IMG/VR virus record: IMGVR_UViG_3300030328_000942
Location: 1-60,898 of that record
DNA: 60,898 nucleotides
Origin: a virus
Direction: 5' to 3' (one strand)
The translations under genes and the position numbers were made by a program. Within the stretch, counting starts at the first letter, position 1, and each line of letters starts with the position of its first letter. Below the pieces are notes generated by a model that was not told where the DNA came from, did not search any database, and worked only from the letters and a program-made list of their open reading frames with translations. This document shows, piece after piece, positions 24,308 to 34,750 of this stretch.

Positions 24308-25210
24308 TTAACTATCCCCAAGAAGACCCATTTGTTTCATCATCAAATATTTTTGAAACTCTTCATTATTTGCTCCGGCTCCTCCTGCGGCAAAGTTGCC
24401 TCCCCACATATTTCCAAAGTTGGATTGTAGTTTGCTATCTAACCCTGTCTTATAAGCCTCAGAACCAAAAATCAATCCTGATTGAGTCGCATCAAGACCT
24501 CCTTTAAATTGTCTAAATTCTTTGTTAGACATATTTGCAAAATCAATTTGGTCTAATGTTTTACCACCCAACGAATAACCTTTAAACGCATCATTTCCTG
24601 CGGTAGTAGATAAGTCCAATCCACCAACTACACCTCTTTGTGTTGCGGCAGAACCGGATTGCATTAATGGAACCATACCAAGTCCTTGTTGTAGTGCGGA
24701 ACCTGCACTTTGAATACCTTGTTGAATTGAAGCAGCTCTCATCGCCTCAGCATCGGCTGCGGCTTGTTGAGCACCTTCTACTTCTGCTAAATCTAACTGA
24801 ACACCTAAGTCTCTTAAACGACCTTCTTCTTTAGCCACCATACCTTCTATCTCATTAACCCTTGCTTCTTGACTTATTCGGGTTTTAGCTTGTGCATCTT
24901 GAGCAGCTAATTGTATTCTTCCTGCCGTTGCTGCTGCACCTCTTTGGTCTCCTTCTTGTCCTGCTTGTAATGCTAATTGAGCTGATTCATTGATACGGTC
25001 TTGCTCTTGTGTATATAATTCTTTGTTAACATCTAAATCTTCAAAAACATTAACCTCTAATTTCTTTCGTGCCTCTAACATCATTTCCTCAGCTTTCTTG
25101 TTAGCTTCTTCCATTTTTTTTCTTTGCTTAGCTGCTTGACTAAACGAGACTGCGGAAGTTCCTGCGGCTACTATTAAAGACCCTGCTGCGAGTGCGGTTG
25201 CTGCTGCCAT
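24308..25210 (-). CDS. Ala-rich internal/ejection protein, 300 aa
   Basis: N-terminus MAAATALAAGSLIVAAGTSA is a hydrophobic Ala-rich segment like those of podovirus ejection proteins (T7 gp14, P22 gp7). Then a long coiled coil (QAAKQRKKMEEANKKAEEMM...), Ala/Gln-rich helices to about residue 180 and a Gly/Asn-rich end. Likely packed in the capsid and inserted in the host envelope during DNA entry. Family named from composition and position, not from a strict motif. Confidence 0.7.
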   Translation of the reverse strand: MAAATALAAGSLIVAAGTSAVSFSQAAKQRKKMEEANKKAEEMMLEARKKLEVNVFEDLDVNKELYTQEQDRINESAQLALQAGQEGDQRGAAATAGRIQLAAQDAQAKTRISQEARVNEIEGMVAKEEGRLRDLGVQLDLAEVEGAQQAAADAEAMRAASIQQGIQSAGSALQQGLGMVPLMQSGSAATQRGVVGGLDLSTTAGNDAFKGYSLGGKTLDQIDFANMSNKEFRQFKGGLDATQSGLIFGSEAYKTGLDSKLQSNFGNMWGGNFAAGGAGANNEEFQKYLMMKQMGLLGDS

Positions 25211-25211
25211 A

Positions 25212-25622
25212 TTATATTTTTTTTATTAGTTCTGATGTGTAAGCAGCACCTTGATTAAATCCAAGTTTCTCATACACCTCTATTAATCCTTTATGTTTTA
25301 CAAGAGCATACACATATTTATGTCCTGTTTTGATTGCTAAATTTTCTAAACTAACTATAAGCCACTCAAGAGCATTTTTGCGTTGAGGTTTTTTGCGGTA
25401 TGTCTTTGAAGACACTATCCAATCTACCCAAGCTACTCCTGAATTAGTGGTATAAATAAATCCTGCACATACAGGAATATCTCCATCTAAAACCATCAAA
25501 CCACCGGTACCATTTTGAGGTAAAAAATCCTGTTGAGGAGGCTCCCATTTCCAATCACTCCACCATTTACATAAAATAGTTTCGTAATCAGTGTCTAATA
25601 ATGGTCTTATAGTTAATTCCAT
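25212..25622 (-). CDS. GNAT-type acetyltransferase
   Basis: 136 residues. MELTIRPLLDTDYETI at the start, GGLMVLDGDIPVCAGFIY, VDWIVSSKTYRKKPQRKNALEWLI (CoA-binding Q/R-x-x-G/A region degenerate) and YEKLGFNQG match the GNAT fold. These small enzymes sit among structural genes in many phages, perhaps acetylating virion or host proteins. The coding sequence includes an imperfect palindrome copy (VSSKTY). A TATCTTTG box lies 7 bases before the start. Confidence 0.7.
   Translation of the reverse strand: MELTIRPLLDTDYETILCKWWSDWKWEPPQQDFLPQNGTGGLMVLDGDIPVCAGFIYTTNSGVAWVDWIVSSKTYRKKPQRKNALEWLIVSLENLAIKTGHKYVYALVKHKGLIEVYEKLGFNQGAAYTSELIKKI
25400..25415. repeat. Palindrome copy 9, one base changed
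   Basis: ATGTCTTTGAAGACAC: the first base is A instead of G. Inside the GNAT gene, read on the - strand as IVSSKTY. Confidence 0.85.
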
Positions 25623-25629
25623 TTAACTA

Positions 25630-25637
25630 CAAAGATA
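25630..25637 (-). promoter_or_regulatory. -7-type box TATCTTTG
   Basis: On the - strand TATCTTTGTA, 7 bases before the ATG at 25622. No TTG at the proper distance. One of a set of TA(T/A)CTTTGYA boxes before - strand genes. Confidence 0.45.
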
Positions 25638-25643
25638 ATAAAT

Positions 25644-26471
25644 TTAAGGGAAAGATTTCATTACTTCGGATTCTACTGCAAATAACTCTGATGCCGTAAT
25701 TGCTTCACCAACCGGCAGAGTTAAAGTAAATTCACAATAGTGCCCTAAAACCCCGTGTGATTCTGCAATAGGGTTTTTAATATATAAGTAGTAAGCGTCA
25801 TCTATTGGTATAGGGAATGTTGCACCCGCAACAGAAGAATCAATAATTAATTGATTAACTCCATTAGGTAAGTCTACATTTATTGCAGTTACTACTCCTG
25901 CATACTCAGGGGTATAAGTAGTAACAGGTAAGACCGGAGGTTCAGCATAGTATAAATCATCACCTATACTAATAATACTACCCACACTAACTGTTAAAGG
26001 AAAATTAATTTCTTGAGCAGCCTGTACTCCACCTATAGAAACACTGTTACCAATACCATTTAAAGACCTTAATTCAAATTCAGTTTCAGGTACATTCGCT
26101 CCTGTTGGTGCATCGTTTCTTACAAAAGCAAACCACGCTGCTTCTTTTAATTCAAAATATTCTGCGTTGATAACACCGGTATTCTGAATATCAGTAGTTA
26201 GAGTTGCACCCCACGCATCATCAGACTCAAGGTTTAATGTTTTAAATAATTTATTTTCTAAAGGTTGGTCGTTAAAGACGCTTGTCATTTGAGACACGTA
26301 AGCAGTACCATAAAAAGTATTATATGCAGGATTAACATTATGACGATAAAGATTGCCTCCTTTAAATGTATAAAGGAATTGATTCATTCCTATTATGTAA
26401 TCAGGAAAAAATGAATAAAAAGAGGGAAACCCTTTTGAACCTTCGCTATATGTTAATGTATAATTTGGCAT
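25644..26471 (-). CDS. Virion (tail) protein, 275 aa
   Basis: Starts MPNYTLTYSEGSKGFPSFYSFFPDYIIGMNQFLYTFKGG; this S-F-Y-S-F-x-P-D-x-x-I-G-M-N-x-x-x-Y-T-F-x-x-G-x-L-Y-x-H-N pattern recurs in Bacteroidetes and crAss-like podovirus structural proteins. The remainder is beta-rich with many Gly and Pro. Probable tail or capsid-vertex protein; the exact role is not known. Confidence 0.65.
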   Translation of the reverse strand: MPNYTLTYSEGSKGFPSFYSFFPDYIIGMNQFLYTFKGGNLYRHNVNPAYNTFYGTAYVSQMTSVFNDQPLENKLFKTLNLESDDAWGATLTTDIQNTGVINAEYFELKEAAWFAFVRNDAPTGANVPETEFELRSLNGIGNSVSIGGVQAAQEINFPLTVSVGSIISIGDDLYYAEPPVLPVTTYTPEYAGVVTAINVDLPNGVNQLIIDSSVAGATFPIPIDDAYYLYIKNPIAESHGVLGHYCEFTLTLPVGEAITASELFAVESEVMKSFP

Positions 26472-26472
26472 A

Positions 26473-27414
26473 TTATGGACAGTTAACTATGTTTGTTATT
26501 ACGCTATATTGATTTACTGTGAGTATTTGTTCATCTCCATTAATGTTTTCAATACAAAAATCACCTGCGTTTGCGGGGGATGTAGCTACATCCAAATCGC
26601 CATCACTTGTTCGCACAAAAAATTCATTTACTGCAGGAACACCGGGTTGTCCACTTCTATTCGGTACATTGTAAAAAGTTTGAGGTTTAGGGTCACCACA
26701 TACACCACCTAAAAGAGAAGATGATACACCTGTTAAGGTAACCGGACACGGTATTTCTATATCCCAATCTGCACTTGCACACACCGAAGCTATCTCTGCT
26801 AAAATAGTATTTGATATACCCGGAGTAAAAGAGGTAAAAAATGTACACCAACCCATATTGGCTGCTTCTGTTTGCACATCGGCAGCATTACCTGTAACCA
26901 CTCCTGCTGCTGCTGCAAGATTAAAGTTGGTTCCATCAAAAACAAATTCGTCTAATCCCGCATATCCACCGGCTCCTAATTGAGCTGCAATTCCACAGTC
27001 ATCCGCATTCAACCCTAAGTACACAAAGTTTGATTGGGTGGCAGCAGTAAAGAACCCATAGTTCTCTGAAGTACCTCTATTAAACTCATTACTATCATAA
27101 GTCATTCTAACTCCGCTTACACTACCCGCATTTGGTTTAAACCATATTACTAAACATCCTGCATTATTACCCGCATCATAGCTTAATTCATAAATACCTT
27201 GAGTGCTATTAACACCTATAGCGTTATTACACGCAAATAAACAATTAGGACAATTTATCGCATTACCTAATATACCATTACTTTGTAGTCTATTAATTGT
27301 ACCATCAGAATAGTAACCATCTGCTGCTGCAGTAGTTAAAGCTGCATCGATAAATACAGTAGTAGCTGCTGAAAAAGTAGTGGCATTAATAAAAAAGTTT
27401 CCTAATTGTGGCAT
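26473..27414 (-). CDS. Virion protein with Cys-rich patches, 313 aa
   Basis: Starts MPQLGNFFINATTFSAATTV. Beta-rich, with cysteines in ILGNAINCPNCLFACNNAIG and near the end. Similar secondary-structure style to the C-terminal part of the 1798-residue protein upstream. Tail-tip or host-binding role likely from position and composition. No family name. Confidence 0.6.
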   Translation of the reverse strand: MPQLGNFFINATTFSAATTVFIDAALTTAAADGYYSDGTINRLQSNGILGNAINCPNCLFACNNAIGVNSTQGIYELSYDAGNNAGCLVIWFKPNAGSVSGVRMTYDSNEFNRGTSENYGFFTAATQSNFVYLGLNADDCGIAAQLGAGGYAGLDEFVFDGTNFNLAAAAGVVTGNAADVQTEAANMGWCTFFTSFTPGISNTILAEIASVCASADWDIEIPCPVTLTGVSSSLLGGVCGDPKPQTFYNVPNRSGQPGVPAVNEFFVRTSDGDLDVATSPANAGDFCIENINGDEQILTVNQYSVITNIVNCP

Positions 27415-27427
27415 AATTTAATTTTTA

Positions 27428-30400
27428 CTACGGACATCCGCAATTTGATAATGTTACTGTTATGAATGGACTCAAAGATACGAATTGTGACGCACATACA
27501 AAATTCGAACCTCCACCCGCTATAGTAATTACTTGTGCACCGTTACTACAATCTACATAATCTACTGCAGTAGGTCCCGGTGAAGCATTCTCCAATAGAT
27601 AATATTGACAGACTGACGAACACCCTCTTATAAATAACTGTTGTAAAACTGTTTCCGTTGCAGGTCCCGCACTTAATTGTGTCACTTCAAAAGTACAACT
27701 TACATAATTACTTATTTCTACATAATCACCTATATTCAACGAATTAGAGAAATCTTGAATTATTTCGGTATTAACAACACCATCTTGTCTACATTGTGTT
27801 ACTTCATAAAATTGTAAATCTCCACCCGAACAACCGCACTCATCTAAATTTATTGTTAAATTACCTGATAAAGAAGTAATATCTTTTAAACAGAGAGTTG
27901 TGTTTCTACCCGGTTGTAGCGTGACACTTTGCGGGTCATCATTACAATCAATGAAGTTAATGGTAGCAGCATTTGCTAAAAAATTATCTATTCGATATTT
28001 ATAACATAAGTCATCGCAATCAGTTACAAGAGGTCTTGCCGCAGATATAACCGCATTTGTAGGGTCGGAGGTTACTCCGAGTATTTCAAACACACAATCT
28101 CCAAATCCTTGCAATTCACAAAAATCTCCTGTCGTTAATCCAAACGCTAATGCTACCGAATATTGTACATTAACTGCATCTTGTCTACATTGTTTTGCAA
28201 TATAGTTTTCGCTAAATGCTCCACATTCACAACACGCTGCAAAAGAAGTATTGGCATCATAACATAACTGAACTTCTTCAGCCGCCCTGTAGTCATATAT
28301 TAAATATAAATATTCGTCAGTAGTGTTTGGCATTACAAAGTTAGCTCTATAAGTATTACCACCACCTAAAATTGGAGTAGCATTATTAGAAGCAGCCAAT
28401 AAGTTTGCAATATTACCCGGAGTATTTACGTATAATGTACTCGTTCTTAAATACCTTAAATTATCTACCGTAGGGTCGAAAATATAATCATCGTTTGGAG
28501 CAATACGATTACTTTGTATTGTGACAGTAGCCCCATTACTTGGAGCAATACTTCCTTGTAGACCGGTCACCACACTGTATTGAGATATTAAAGGATTCGT
28601 AGTTCCTGAAGCTAATTGGACACCTACACTTGTAGTTGGAGATTGAACTACTCCATCATTCCAATCATATTCATTATGAATAAGCTCTCCTGCATTTTGG
28701 TCTCGTGAAACACACACTTGAATTATACTTATAGAATCTGCATTTGGACAAAGAACTGTAACTTCTAACACCACGTCTCCTCCACCTACCATCTCAATAA
28801 ATACACCTAAAGTTTCCGGAGTAACAGAATTTTTGTTAACCGGAAGGGTTCCACTTACTGCGGTATTTCCACTTGAATCTACTACATTATTGTATGCGAC
28901 TTCTACTTTAAAGTCATCACCACTCCCACCTAATACAGTCCAATTTACATCAACTTGTCCTACGGAGCTTCCTACGTCTACACAAAAATTAGAAGGAGCG
29001 ACATCACTAATATTTAAGGTACGTGTAACTCCACACTCAATACAATCCACTACTTGAGGGATATCTATTTCGTTAGAGCTTAATACGTACTCATTCATAT
29101 ATGGGTCATATCCGCCAAGCTTTTGAGTAGTGAAATTATCAATAAATAAATCTCTAAACCAAGAACGCATTCCCGCTTCTGAGATTACCGCAAGTTGTTC
29201 ATTTTGTGCTGAGGTTCCTTTTAGTTGTAATACCGCTCCTCTTTTTGCGTCAGTAAAGAATTTATTACTTCCCCATTTAGCAAAACTTTCGGGATTAAAA
29301 CTAATACCATATTCTTCTATTCGAGCTATCTGTGTACCAAGAACTTCAGGAACAGAGGTTACTGCTCCACCACCTACTGCGTCAGATAGTAAATTTTTCC
29401 CTGATAATATGTAAGAGATTTTATCTTCTTGTAAACAAAGTATATCTGTCTCTCTTCCGTCTAACTTCATTACCAATCCAAACTCTTCTTCTAAAGCTTT
29501 AAAATTTAATAAACCTAAATTAAATTCATTTAGTTTATTTACGTTGGATTCATCATTAAATACACCACTGTAAGTTAAATCCGCAAACCTTAATACTTCT
29601 TTATATTCTTGTGCCGATGTACTTGTAACTTGGTTTCCAAGTGTTAATGATTGTCCGGCAATTTCATCTCGTATTAAATAACTTTCAATTCCATTTCCAA
29701 ATGAATAGCAATTAAAAAATGCAGTATTAATAATACCTGTGTTAGTCCCCCCTGCTCCACCAAATTGGTTCTGTACATTACCTATGTGAGCTCCTTGTGG
29801 AAGCGGATAACTATCAATAGTAGTAAAAGAGGGGTTGTCGGGAGGAGTAGATGGACTAACCACCATTGTTGTACATTCTCCTATTACTATCGTAGTTTCT
29901 CCCGGTGCTACTACTATATTGGCAGGATTGCCATTTACATCAACATAATCAAACTGTATTGGGGTTGATTGAGATGAAGATACGGTTGCTTCAAACTCAC
30001 ACGAATTAGCTTTAGCTAAAGGATAAGAGTCTGAACTTAAATACCATAAATCAGGAACTGCATCTGTAGGTTTAGTTTCCCACGCTATAAAAGAAGTGGC
30101 TCTAATAACTTCTATAAGAACTCGTAATCGAACATTTTTTTTATTACCACTATATCCTTCAGAACTTTTTACTTTTAACCATAATGAACCCGCAGGGGCA
30201 ATCGTGTCATAAAAAGAACACGAAATAGCACAACAATTACAACTTGCTATACTATTCATCGCAGAGTTATATCCAATTCCACTTACTCCTGTTCCGCTAT
30301 CACTCCCTTGTGCAGATAGAGATGAAGCAATTTGTTGACCATCAAACCAATCTTTGAAATTAGGGTAGTCTTGATTAGCGGTAAAATTTTCATCTACTAA

Positions 30401-32824
30401 ATATTTACGTTCAGGAACTCCGGCTTTTCCTTGTCTATAATTATCAATACGTATTCTAATTTTACTTCCTGCCGGTATGTCATAGTTTTCATACAAAGGT
30501 GCGACTGTAGTAGATATATGTACCGGATAGTTTATGGTTCTACACCCACTCCCTTTTGAACTTCTTTCTCCAAAATTTATAACTGAATTTTCCTCAAATG
30601 TTGCTGAAAACTCATTGGGTCTCATTTTCATATAAACCCCTGTTGGAATAGGGATAGCGTCTGATGTGCCGGGAATAATGGGAGGATTGTCCTCGCCTAA
30701 AAAGTTTGCAACTTGAGATTTTTTTTCTAATACCGTAGCAAAAGCACATCTTTCAAGAGGTCCTGTCGAATCAGCTTTTACTTGTAAGATATCACCCTCT
30801 TCTACTTTTTGAGCGTTTTGTCCTTCTAATAAAAAATATGTTGCTGAACTGACAGGGTCAGTAAAGAAGAATGAACTATAAATATTAAAGTAATTTTCTT
30901 TATCTTGTTTAATGCACAACTTATATCGAGTAGCCCAATCAGGAGCAATTTGAGTAGTAGGTATTGTAACTTGAATAGAGTTTTTAGAATCAGACTCTGA
31001 ACAAGGAACGTGTACTGTATTATTTTGACTTACTAAAGCAGTGGAAGCTCTATTAAACTCATCCATATAAATTATACCAACCTCATAACTTCTATTACTT
31101 TTTAAAGACTTAGGGTCTCCAATGGTTTGAAAAGTACACGAAGCACTTGCTACTTGATAATCCTCATAAGCTTCTTGAGTTATCGCAACCCCTGTAGGGT
31201 CATCTACAAAACGCATTCTCAACAAGGTAAATCCTATATTAGGATTACCCGCAGAAGCTATAACTGTCATAGGTTGATTGGCTCCACTAACTCCACTTTC
31301 ATATTTTGTTAAAGCCCCTAACGTATTTGGAATTACGCAATTAAATTTATCAGTAGTTGTAACACCATCACACGCATCAGGTACCAATTGAATATTAGCT
31401 ATCGTCCCCATTTGGTCTAAAAACTCTTGGCTTGAAGCCATATCAAATGCAGAACCATAATCACGAGGACAGATAAAAGTAAAATTTATTGCAACTAATG
31501 GAGTGTCAGCAGCCGGAGGATTAGGACCCGTCCATCCTTGATGCTCAAAATTAATTTCAAAATCAAATATAGAACCCGCTTGTATATCTAATGAATCTAT
31601 GTCAAGAAATATAATCGCTCCATTTTGTACGGTAGAAGAAGTAGGTCCAAAAGTATAGGATGTGGTAGCCGTTTGTTCTTCTACGTCTTCTACACCTATA
31701 TCTTCTGATATTAAATCAGTGGTGTAATTTAATTGGACGGGAGCACCCGCAGCCGTAAGTAAATCATATTGTTCTAAATAGTTTCCATAAATTAATCGGT
31801 TCCCCATTAAAGTTTGAGCTTGAGCTAATCGAGGAACATTGTCATATAGTCTTAGTATTTCGCTACTTGGTAATACCGTAAATATTTTGCTATCTGAAAA
31901 CTCATAAGTGTATTCAGTATTATCAGTTATGTTTAATAAGCTTTTATCTAATTTTTCTATTACTCGAATACTTCCATTATTCATATCCTTCCATAGTAAT
32001 TCTATAGCTACTACTAATGGACCTCCTGAGTCATATCTAATGTTAGCTACATTAATAGCGTTTAACATTCCTTCATTTAACCCTACGCCAAAGTCATATG
32101 AAAAAGGTGAAGGAATAAATGCAGGTTCTGAAAACTGTGAAGTGGCTGAAAACTCTCCGTCAGCATATTGATATCTATAAGCAAAACAAACAAACCTATC
32201 TTCTAAAAAATTATTTTGAGAAGCGGCTGAAATAAACTGTAACGATGGAGAAGTTCTCGGTGGCTTTTTAATTACAAGTAAAGACTCGGCATCAAACCCA
32301 TCTATGTTTGCAACAGGATTAGGATAGTTTCTTTGTACATTTATAAAACGTGGAGGATTAATGTTGTCAGTAAAAAACAAAAGCTTTGAATCAACAAGGC
32401 TTATTCCTGTGATTAAGTATGAAGGGTTAAAATTTAACTTAGTTCCACTCCCTGTATCATCACTAATACTAATTACGTGATAAGTAATTACTTGAGTTTG
32501 GACGTTATAAGAAACAATTAAATCAATTGTGTTAGTAGGACTTGAGGGGTAATCGCCATCGTGTATAAACCAATATATAGTTTCATTACCTCCATCTTCA
32601 AAAGCACCAATACATCGAGCTGAACTTGATAAAGCAATACCGTCATATTCTAATGTGGTTAAAGCCACATTTCCTTTAGTGTTCTCTACTGAACCTACTT
32701 CAGTTTCTTCAGTAGAACCTAAACGCACATTTAACGCATCAACATATTGTCCATTAGGTAAAAGCCTTTCATCAAGACTTTTATTCATTATACCCGCTAT
32801 AAAATTTCTTTGCAAATTTGCCAT
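27428..32824 (-). CDS. Very large tail tube/nozzle (muzzle-like) protein, 1798 aa
   Basis: Starts MANLQRNFIAGIMNKSLDER, and the G-x-M-N-K-x-L-D-E-R-L-L-P-N-G-x-Y-x-D-A-L-N pattern is the start of tail tubular B/muzzle-type proteins of podoviruses. A beta-propeller-like N-terminal half (ARCIGAFEDGGNETIYWFIHDG, LLFFTDNINPPRFINVQ), then Cys-rich repeats from about residue 1250, with several DC-x-N or CxxC strings (VVDCIECGVTR, ACCECGAF, ISNYVSCTFEVTQL). The repeats look like Ig-like/adhesin modules. It would form the tail tube end and bind the host. Confidence 0.7.
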   Translation of the reverse strand: MANLQRNFIAGIMNKSLDERLLPNGQYVDALNVRLGSTEETEVGSVENTKGNVALTTLEYDGIALSSSARCIGAFEDGGNETIYWFIHDGDYPSSPTNTIDLIVSYNVQTQVITYHVISISDDTGSGTKLNFNPSYLITGISLVDSKLLFFTDNINPPRFINVQRNYPNPVANIDGFDAESLLVIKKPPRTSPSLQFISAASQNNFLEDRFVCFAYRYQYADGEFSATSQFSEPAFIPSPFSYDFGVGLNEGMLNAINVANIRYDSGGPLVVAIELLWKDMNNGSIRVIEKLDKSLLNITDNTEYTYEFSDSKIFTVLPSSEILRLYDNVPRLAQAQTLMGNRLIYGNYLEQYDLLTAAGAPVQLNYTTDLISEDIGVEDVEEQTATTSYTFGPTSSTVQNGAIIFLDIDSLDIQAGSIFDFEINFEHQGWTGPNPPAADTPLVAINFTFICPRDYGSAFDMASSQEFLDQMGTIANIQLVPDACDGVTTTDKFNCVIPNTLGALTKYESGVSGANQPMTVIASAGNPNIGFTLLRMRFVDDPTGVAITQEAYEDYQVASASCTFQTIGDPKSLKSNRSYEVGIIYMDEFNRASTALVSQNNTVHVPCSESDSKNSIQVTIPTTQIAPDWATRYKLCIKQDKENYFNIYSSFFFTDPVSSATYFLLEGQNAQKVEEGDILQVKADSTGPLERCAFATVLEKKSQVANFLGEDNPPIIPGTSDAIPIPTGVYMKMRPNEFSATFEENSVINFGERSSKGSGCRTINYPVHISTTVAPLYENYDIPAGSKIRIRIDNYRQGKAGVPERKYLVDENFTANQDYPNFKDWFDGQQIASSLSAQGSDSGTGVSGIGYNSAMNSIASCNCCAISCSFYDTIAPAGSLWLKVKSSEGYSGNKKNVRLRVLIEVIRATSFIAWETKPTDAVPDLWYLSSDSYPLAKANSCEFEATVSSSQSTPIQFDYVDVNGNPANIVVAPGETTIVIGECTTMVVSPSTPPDNPSFTTIDSYPLPQGAHIGNVQNQFGGAGGTNTGIINTAFFNCYSFGNGIESYLIRDEIAGQSLTLGNQVTSTSAQEYKEVLRFADLTYSGVFNDESNVNKLNEFNLGLLNFKALEEEFGLVMKLDGRETDILCLQEDKISYILSGKNLLSDAVGGGAVTSVPEVLGTQIARIEEYGISFNPESFAKWGSNKFFTDAKRGAVLQLKGTSAQNEQLAVISEAGMRSWFRDLFIDNFTTQKLGGYDPYMNEYVLSSNEIDIPQVVDCIECGVTRTLNISDVAPSNFCVDVGSSVGQVDVNWTVLGGSGDDFKVEVAYNNVVDSSGNTAVSGTLPVNKNSVTPETLGVFIEMVGGGDVVLEVTVLCPNADSISIIQVCVSRDQNAGELIHNEYDWNDGVVQSPTTSVGVQLASGTTNPLISQYSVVTGLQGSIAPSNGATVTIQSNRIAPNDDYIFDPTVDNLRYLRTSTLYVNTPGNIANLLAASNNATPILGGGNTYRANFVMPNTTDEYLYLIYDYRAAEEVQLCYDANTSFAACCECGAFSENYIAKQCRQDAVNVQYSVALAFGLTTGDFCELQGFGDCVFEILGVTSDPTNAVISAARPLVTDCDDLCYKYRIDNFLANAATINFIDCNDDPQSVTLQPGRNTTLCLKDITSLSGNLTINLDECGCSGGDLQFYEVTQCRQDGVVNTEIIQDFSNSLNIGDYVEISNYVSCTFEVTQLSAGPATETVLQQLFIRGCSSVCQYYLLENASPGPTAVDYVDCSNGAQVITIAGGGSNFVCASQFVSLSPFITVTLSNCGCP

Positions 32825-32825
32825 A

Positions 32826-33749
32826 TTACTTTAGCCATTTATCCTTACCTCTCATATTCATTAAAAGTCTTCCCGGATGTATGTTACTTATTCTAATTTT
32901 TGCATTTCTTAATAATGCACTTTTTCTTTTACGTGCTCTATTAACAAGATATTCTTGAGTTCCTTGTTTAGAATTAAGTATTGCATACTCAATGTAAGCA
33001 TATATATAGTCTTCAAATAGTTTGTTTACCGTAATTGCTGACACATCTCCATTCTCCATTCCATCAGAAACATACTCTAAGACAACTGATTGATTAGCTA
33101 TTTGGGAACTAAAGTTTATTACTCCTCCTTTTTTATCAATACTAAAAGTAGGATTTGAATTAGCAGTCTCTGTGTTTAAACCAAATCGTGCTCCAATTCT
33201 ATAATCAAAATACCAATACCCATCACAACACCAACCTTCCATTCCATTAAAAGGACTATTAGAATTTAAATAAATACTTCTTTCTCCTCCCGTAATTCTA
33301 TCAAAGTCTAACTCAGAAAATTGAGGACTTAAAGCCTCACCTGTATGGTCAAACAATATTCTACAATTGTTGTCTTGTAGGTACGCACTACTCCAATTAG
33401 TTTGGATGTTTTCAGTTAATGGGAAAAGCAATCCATCTTTATGCATTGAGATTCTAACCCAATTCACATAATCAGATGGTAATACATATCTTAATGTGTT
33501 ACATACGGTAAGTTGTAATATTTTAATTTCCTTAAATGCATCGTAGTTTAATTCTTGTATTCCACGTTTTGCGTGAAATAAAATCTTATATCTCTCCTCG
33601 TTGTTTACAAGACTATGATTACCTGCATACATCAACATAAAATTATTTACTATATCATATAAAGACACATACTGATAAGAACCCCAATTAGCATTCTCAG
33701 GTTGGCTTCCACCATTTTCGTAATATTGATATTGTGATATATAAGGCAT
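32826..33749 (-). CDS. Head-tail ring/adaptor protein (R2-type), 307 aa
   Basis: Starts MPYISQYQYYENGG. The helix QYVSLYDIVNNFMLMYAGNHSLVNNEERYKILFHAKRGIQELNYDAF followed by LPSDYVNWVRISMHKDGLLFPL is typical of podovirus tail tubular A/ring proteins, and comparable genes in crAss-like phages follow the capsid gene in this way. A C-terminal basic helix (NRARKRKSALLRNAKIR). Assembles the neck under the portal. Confidence 0.7.
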   Translation of the reverse strand: MPYISQYQYYENGGSQPENANWGSYQYVSLYDIVNNFMLMYAGNHSLVNNEERYKILFHAKRGIQELNYDAFKEIKILQLTVCNTLRYVLPSDYVNWVRISMHKDGLLFPLTENIQTNWSSAYLQDNNCRILFDHTGEALSPQFSELDFDRITGGERSIYLNSNSPFNGMEGWCCDGYWYFDYRIGARFGLNTETANSNPTFSIDKKGGVINFSSQIANQSVVLEYVSDGMENGDVSAITVNKLFEDYIYAYIEYAILNSKQGTQEYLVNRARKRKSALLRNAKIRISNIHPGRLLMNMRGKDKWLK

Positions 33750-33756
33750 AATTTAT

Positions 33757-34722
33757 TTATTTTTCTTCTTGGTCTTCTTTTGCTTCTAATCCTTGTCCAA
33801 ATTGTACCGCAGCTACTTCTCTAATAGACATACCTGCATACTGTAATATTTTTAAAACCAAAGTTGGTTCATCAGATATGGATAATTCAAAATCTTGATA
33901 GTCAGTTTGAGATTGGTCAAATGATGGTTCACCTCCAACTAAGTTTACATAAGTCCATTTAGGGTCTTCAGGATATCTTATGTATTGACATTGCACTGCT
34001 CCCAAAGTATTTATACTTGCAGGGAATAAAGTCAGTAATGGTTCTTGCTGAGTGTATGCAGGAAACAAAGTTGAAGGTGCAGTTAACATTGAATTGTTAA
34101 GCATTGTTATTTTACTTTGCGTAACTTTTTCTGCCTCATTTACTATAGCATCATCATATATAGCATATCCTTCCGGAGTTGCAGTAAAAATATCAGCAAC
34201 AGTTCCGTCTTCGTTTATTAACTCTAACTCTTGTGAGCTAAGTACCGCACCCACATAAGCCACCTGTCCTGTTGTGGTATTAGCAACTATATCTCCTACT
34301 TGAACTCCATCTGCAATAAAATCTGCAGAGGTTAAATCTTCTAACACACCTACTGATACACCATCGTTTACTCCTGAAGCTAATAACCTTGTATACGCTA
34401 AAACTTTATTGAGTAAGTAATAATTATCATTAGTGGTTAAGGGACTTGGAGTAAAGAACCTATTATTAAACTGATGAGCTAAAAACTTAGTTTCCGAAAA
34501 AATGTTTATCACCTCTTCATAGTTCTTCACTATATCCGCATACCCTGTTCCGGACTGTCTTACATTTTCCTTATTAAGTTGGTAGTTATACTGATAAAAA
34601 TAATCTTCAAATATATCTAACTGAGCTTGTTTTGCAAACAAGTTAAAATCTGCAGGAGATATGTATCCGTAGTTATTCTTATTAAGTATAGATAATACTG
34701 TGTTTCTTACCGAGTTTATCAT
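33757..34722 (-). CDS. Head-tail ring protein (R1-type), 321 aa
   Basis: Starts MINSVRNTVLSILNKNNYGYISPADFNLFAKQAQLDIFEDYF; this N-K-x-x-x-G-x-I-S-P-x-D-F-N-x-F-A-x-Q-A-Q-L-x-I-F-E helix pair is the conserved start of ring proteins in crAss-like and other Bacteroidetes podoviruses. Residues about 125-195 contain an inserted beta module (DFIADGVQVGDIVANTTTG...TPEGYAIYD) that reappears in the 157-residue protein at 50168. A TATCTTTG box lies 17 bases before the start. Confidence 0.7.
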   Translation of the reverse strand: MINSVRNTVLSILNKNNYGYISPADFNLFAKQAQLDIFEDYFYQYNYQLNKENVRQSGTGYADIVKNYEEVINIFSETKFLAHQFNNRFFTPSPLTTNDNYYLLNKVLAYTRLLASGVNDGVSVGVLEDLTSADFIADGVQVGDIVANTTTGQVAYVGAVLSSQELELINEDGTVADIFTATPEGYAIYDDAIVNEAEKVTQSKITMLNNSMLTAPSTLFPAYTQQEPLLTLFPASINTLGAVQCQYIRYPEDPKWTYVNLVGGEPSFDQSQTDYQDFELSISDEPTLVLKILQYAGMSIREVAAVQFGQGLEAKEDQEEK

Positions 34723-34739
34723 CTGTTAATACTTTGTTA

Positions 34740-34747
34740 CAAAGATA
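34740..34747 (-). promoter_or_regulatory. -7-type box TATCTTTG
   Basis: TATCTTTGTA on the - strand, 17 bases before the ATG at 34722 and right after the terminator of the previous gene. Confidence 0.5.
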
Positions 34748-34750
34748 AGC

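Noticed and set aside
34471-34505. CTGATGA followed by GAAA on the + strand, hammerhead-like
   Set aside because: It lies in the complement of the ring protein gene, there is no pairing for stem II or stem I, and the RNA is not transcribed in this direction.
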